A stretch of DNA of 64,000 nt from positions 2,892,425 through 2,956,424 of the forward strand of contig NZ_CP050265.1 of the NCBI RefSeq assembly GCF_011765465.1. Direction: 5' to 3'. The stretch comes from Erythrobacter sp. (GTDB lineage Bacteria; Pseudomonadota; Alphaproteobacteria; Sphingomonadales; Sphingomonadaceae). The notes beneath the pieces are model-generated. The model was not told the origin of the DNA, made no database searches, and was given only the letters and a program-made list of their open reading frames with translations. Shown in pieces: positions 63,443 through 64,000 of the stretch (the first letter of the stretch is position 1; the number at the start of each line of letters is the position of its first letter). A program made the translations under genes and the position numbers.

Positions 63443-64000
63443 GCCGCCCCCTGATCATCAGCGACTGCGACGAAGTGCTGTTGCACATGGTCGCGCATTT
63501 CAAGCAATGGCTCGAGGAAAGCCAGGGGGTCGATTTCAACCTCGAAGGCCACGATTTCGCCCATGCGTTGCGGTGGCAGGAGAGCGGCGACCTGCTCGAA
63601 CCGGCGGACATCTGGCGGATGCTGGGGCGTTTTTTCGATCGGGAGATGGACCGCCAGACCCCGATCCAGGGGGCCGTGGAAGGGATCAACGCGCTTGCCG
63701 AACAGGCCGACGTGGTGATCCTCACCAATCTCGTCGACGAACGGCGCGACAAGCGGGCGGACCAGCTCGCCGCGCTCGGCATCCATGCGCGCGTCTTCAC
63801 CAACCAGGGGCCGAAGGGGCCGGCCCTGAAGAAGATCGTGGAGGAATTCGCCCCGAGCCGCGCCGTGTTCATCGACGACCTAGCCCAGCACCATGCTTCG
63901 GTCGCCGAAGTCGCGCCCGAGGTCGTTCGCCTGCACATGTGCGGCGAACCGATGATTGCAGGGTCGATCGACTGTGCGCACAAGGCCGGTCATGCCGAAG
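63439..64000 (+). CDS. HAD-superfamily hydrolase (partial, continues past the edge)
   Basis: The first 187 residues are visible, from ATG 63439. HAD motif I appears as LIISDCDEVLLHMV (Asp8 and Asp10 region), motif II as VVILTNLVDERR, and the Lys/acidic part as KGPALKKIVEEF and AVFIDDLAQHHASVAE. A phosphatase-like enzyme of unknown substrate. It is translationally coupled to the DUF3572 gene. The 3' end lies outside the window. Confidence 0.85.
   Translation, partial: MSRPLIISDCDEVLLHMVAHFKQWLEESQGVDFNLEGHDFAHALRWQESGDLLEPADIWRMLGRFFDREMDRQTPIQGAVEGINALAEQADVVILTNLVDERRDKRADQLAALGIHARVFTNQGPKGPALKKIVEEFAPSRAVFIDDLAQHHASVAEVAPEVVRLHMCGEPMIAGSIDCAHKAGHAE

Overview
The window reads as chromosomal DNA of an alphaproteobacterium of the order Sphingomonadales, most likely family Erythrobacteraceae (Erythrobacter, Qipengyuania or a relative). 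This is an inference from three things: high GC content throughout, a soluble bacterial serine palmitoyltransferase with a dedicated acyl carrier protein (the sphingolipid entry enzyme of sphingomonads), and a Rhodobacter-type gene transfer agent (GTA) head-tail cluster. No rRNA, tRNA, insertion sequence or CRISPR array is visible.

Layout. 0-9.7 kb: end of an unknown gene, a DUF2059 secreted protein, a small secreted peptide, a BON-domain protein, a large Lhr-like helicase, then a minus-strand TonB energy operon (tonB, exbB, exbD, exbD) with a third ExbD-like gene downstream. 9.8-20.2 kb: homoserine dehydrogenase, GlpX, PRPP synthetase, an AraC regulator, HisN-type phosphatase, a SecD-P1-like periplasmic protein, an SDR oxidoreductase, an atypical lower-GC lipoprotein gene and a gamma-glutamylcyclotransferase-like protein. 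20.4-28.4 kb: translation genes rpmI, rplT, pheS, pheT and prfC, with two tandem AraC paralogues inserted between rplT and pheS. 28.4-37 kb: a hydrolase, a flavin-binding-type protein, a sigma54-driven glnK-amtB operon, a minus-strand GMC oxidoreductase/fatty-acid hydroxylase operon, an M20 amidohydrolase and a DUF442-type phosphatase. 37.2-44.2 kb: a double cold-shock protein, argD-argF-hslO, a DUF3617-like protein, queC and an MFS transporter. 44.4-45.5 kb: an OmpA-type porin with 31 consecutive prolines.

45.7-59.6 kb (minus strand): a GTA cluster in the canonical order small terminase, large terminase, portal, g3.5, protease, capsid, connector, (54-aa ORF in place of g7), g8, g9, g10, g10.1, tape measure, g12, g13, g14, g15, DUF2793. 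Most genes overlap by 1-8 bases, as expected of a co-translated structural operon. Four deviations stand out: the portal gene is split by a single-base frameshift near its 5' end; an intrinsic-terminator-like hairpin sits between protease and capsid; g7 is unrecognisable; and g12 carries about 550 extra N-terminal residues while g15 is only 726 residues and lacks the TIM-barrel region of the Rhodobacter protein.

59.8-64 kb: a DedA/VTT-type membrane protein, serine palmitoyltransferase and its acyl carrier protein, an orphan PycTM (Pycsar effector-like) membrane protein, a DivK-like response regulator, a DUF3572 protein and the start of a HAD-family protein.

I found no wholly new system. The strongest leads are the architecture of the GTA cluster, the orphan PycTM gene and several regulatory structures.
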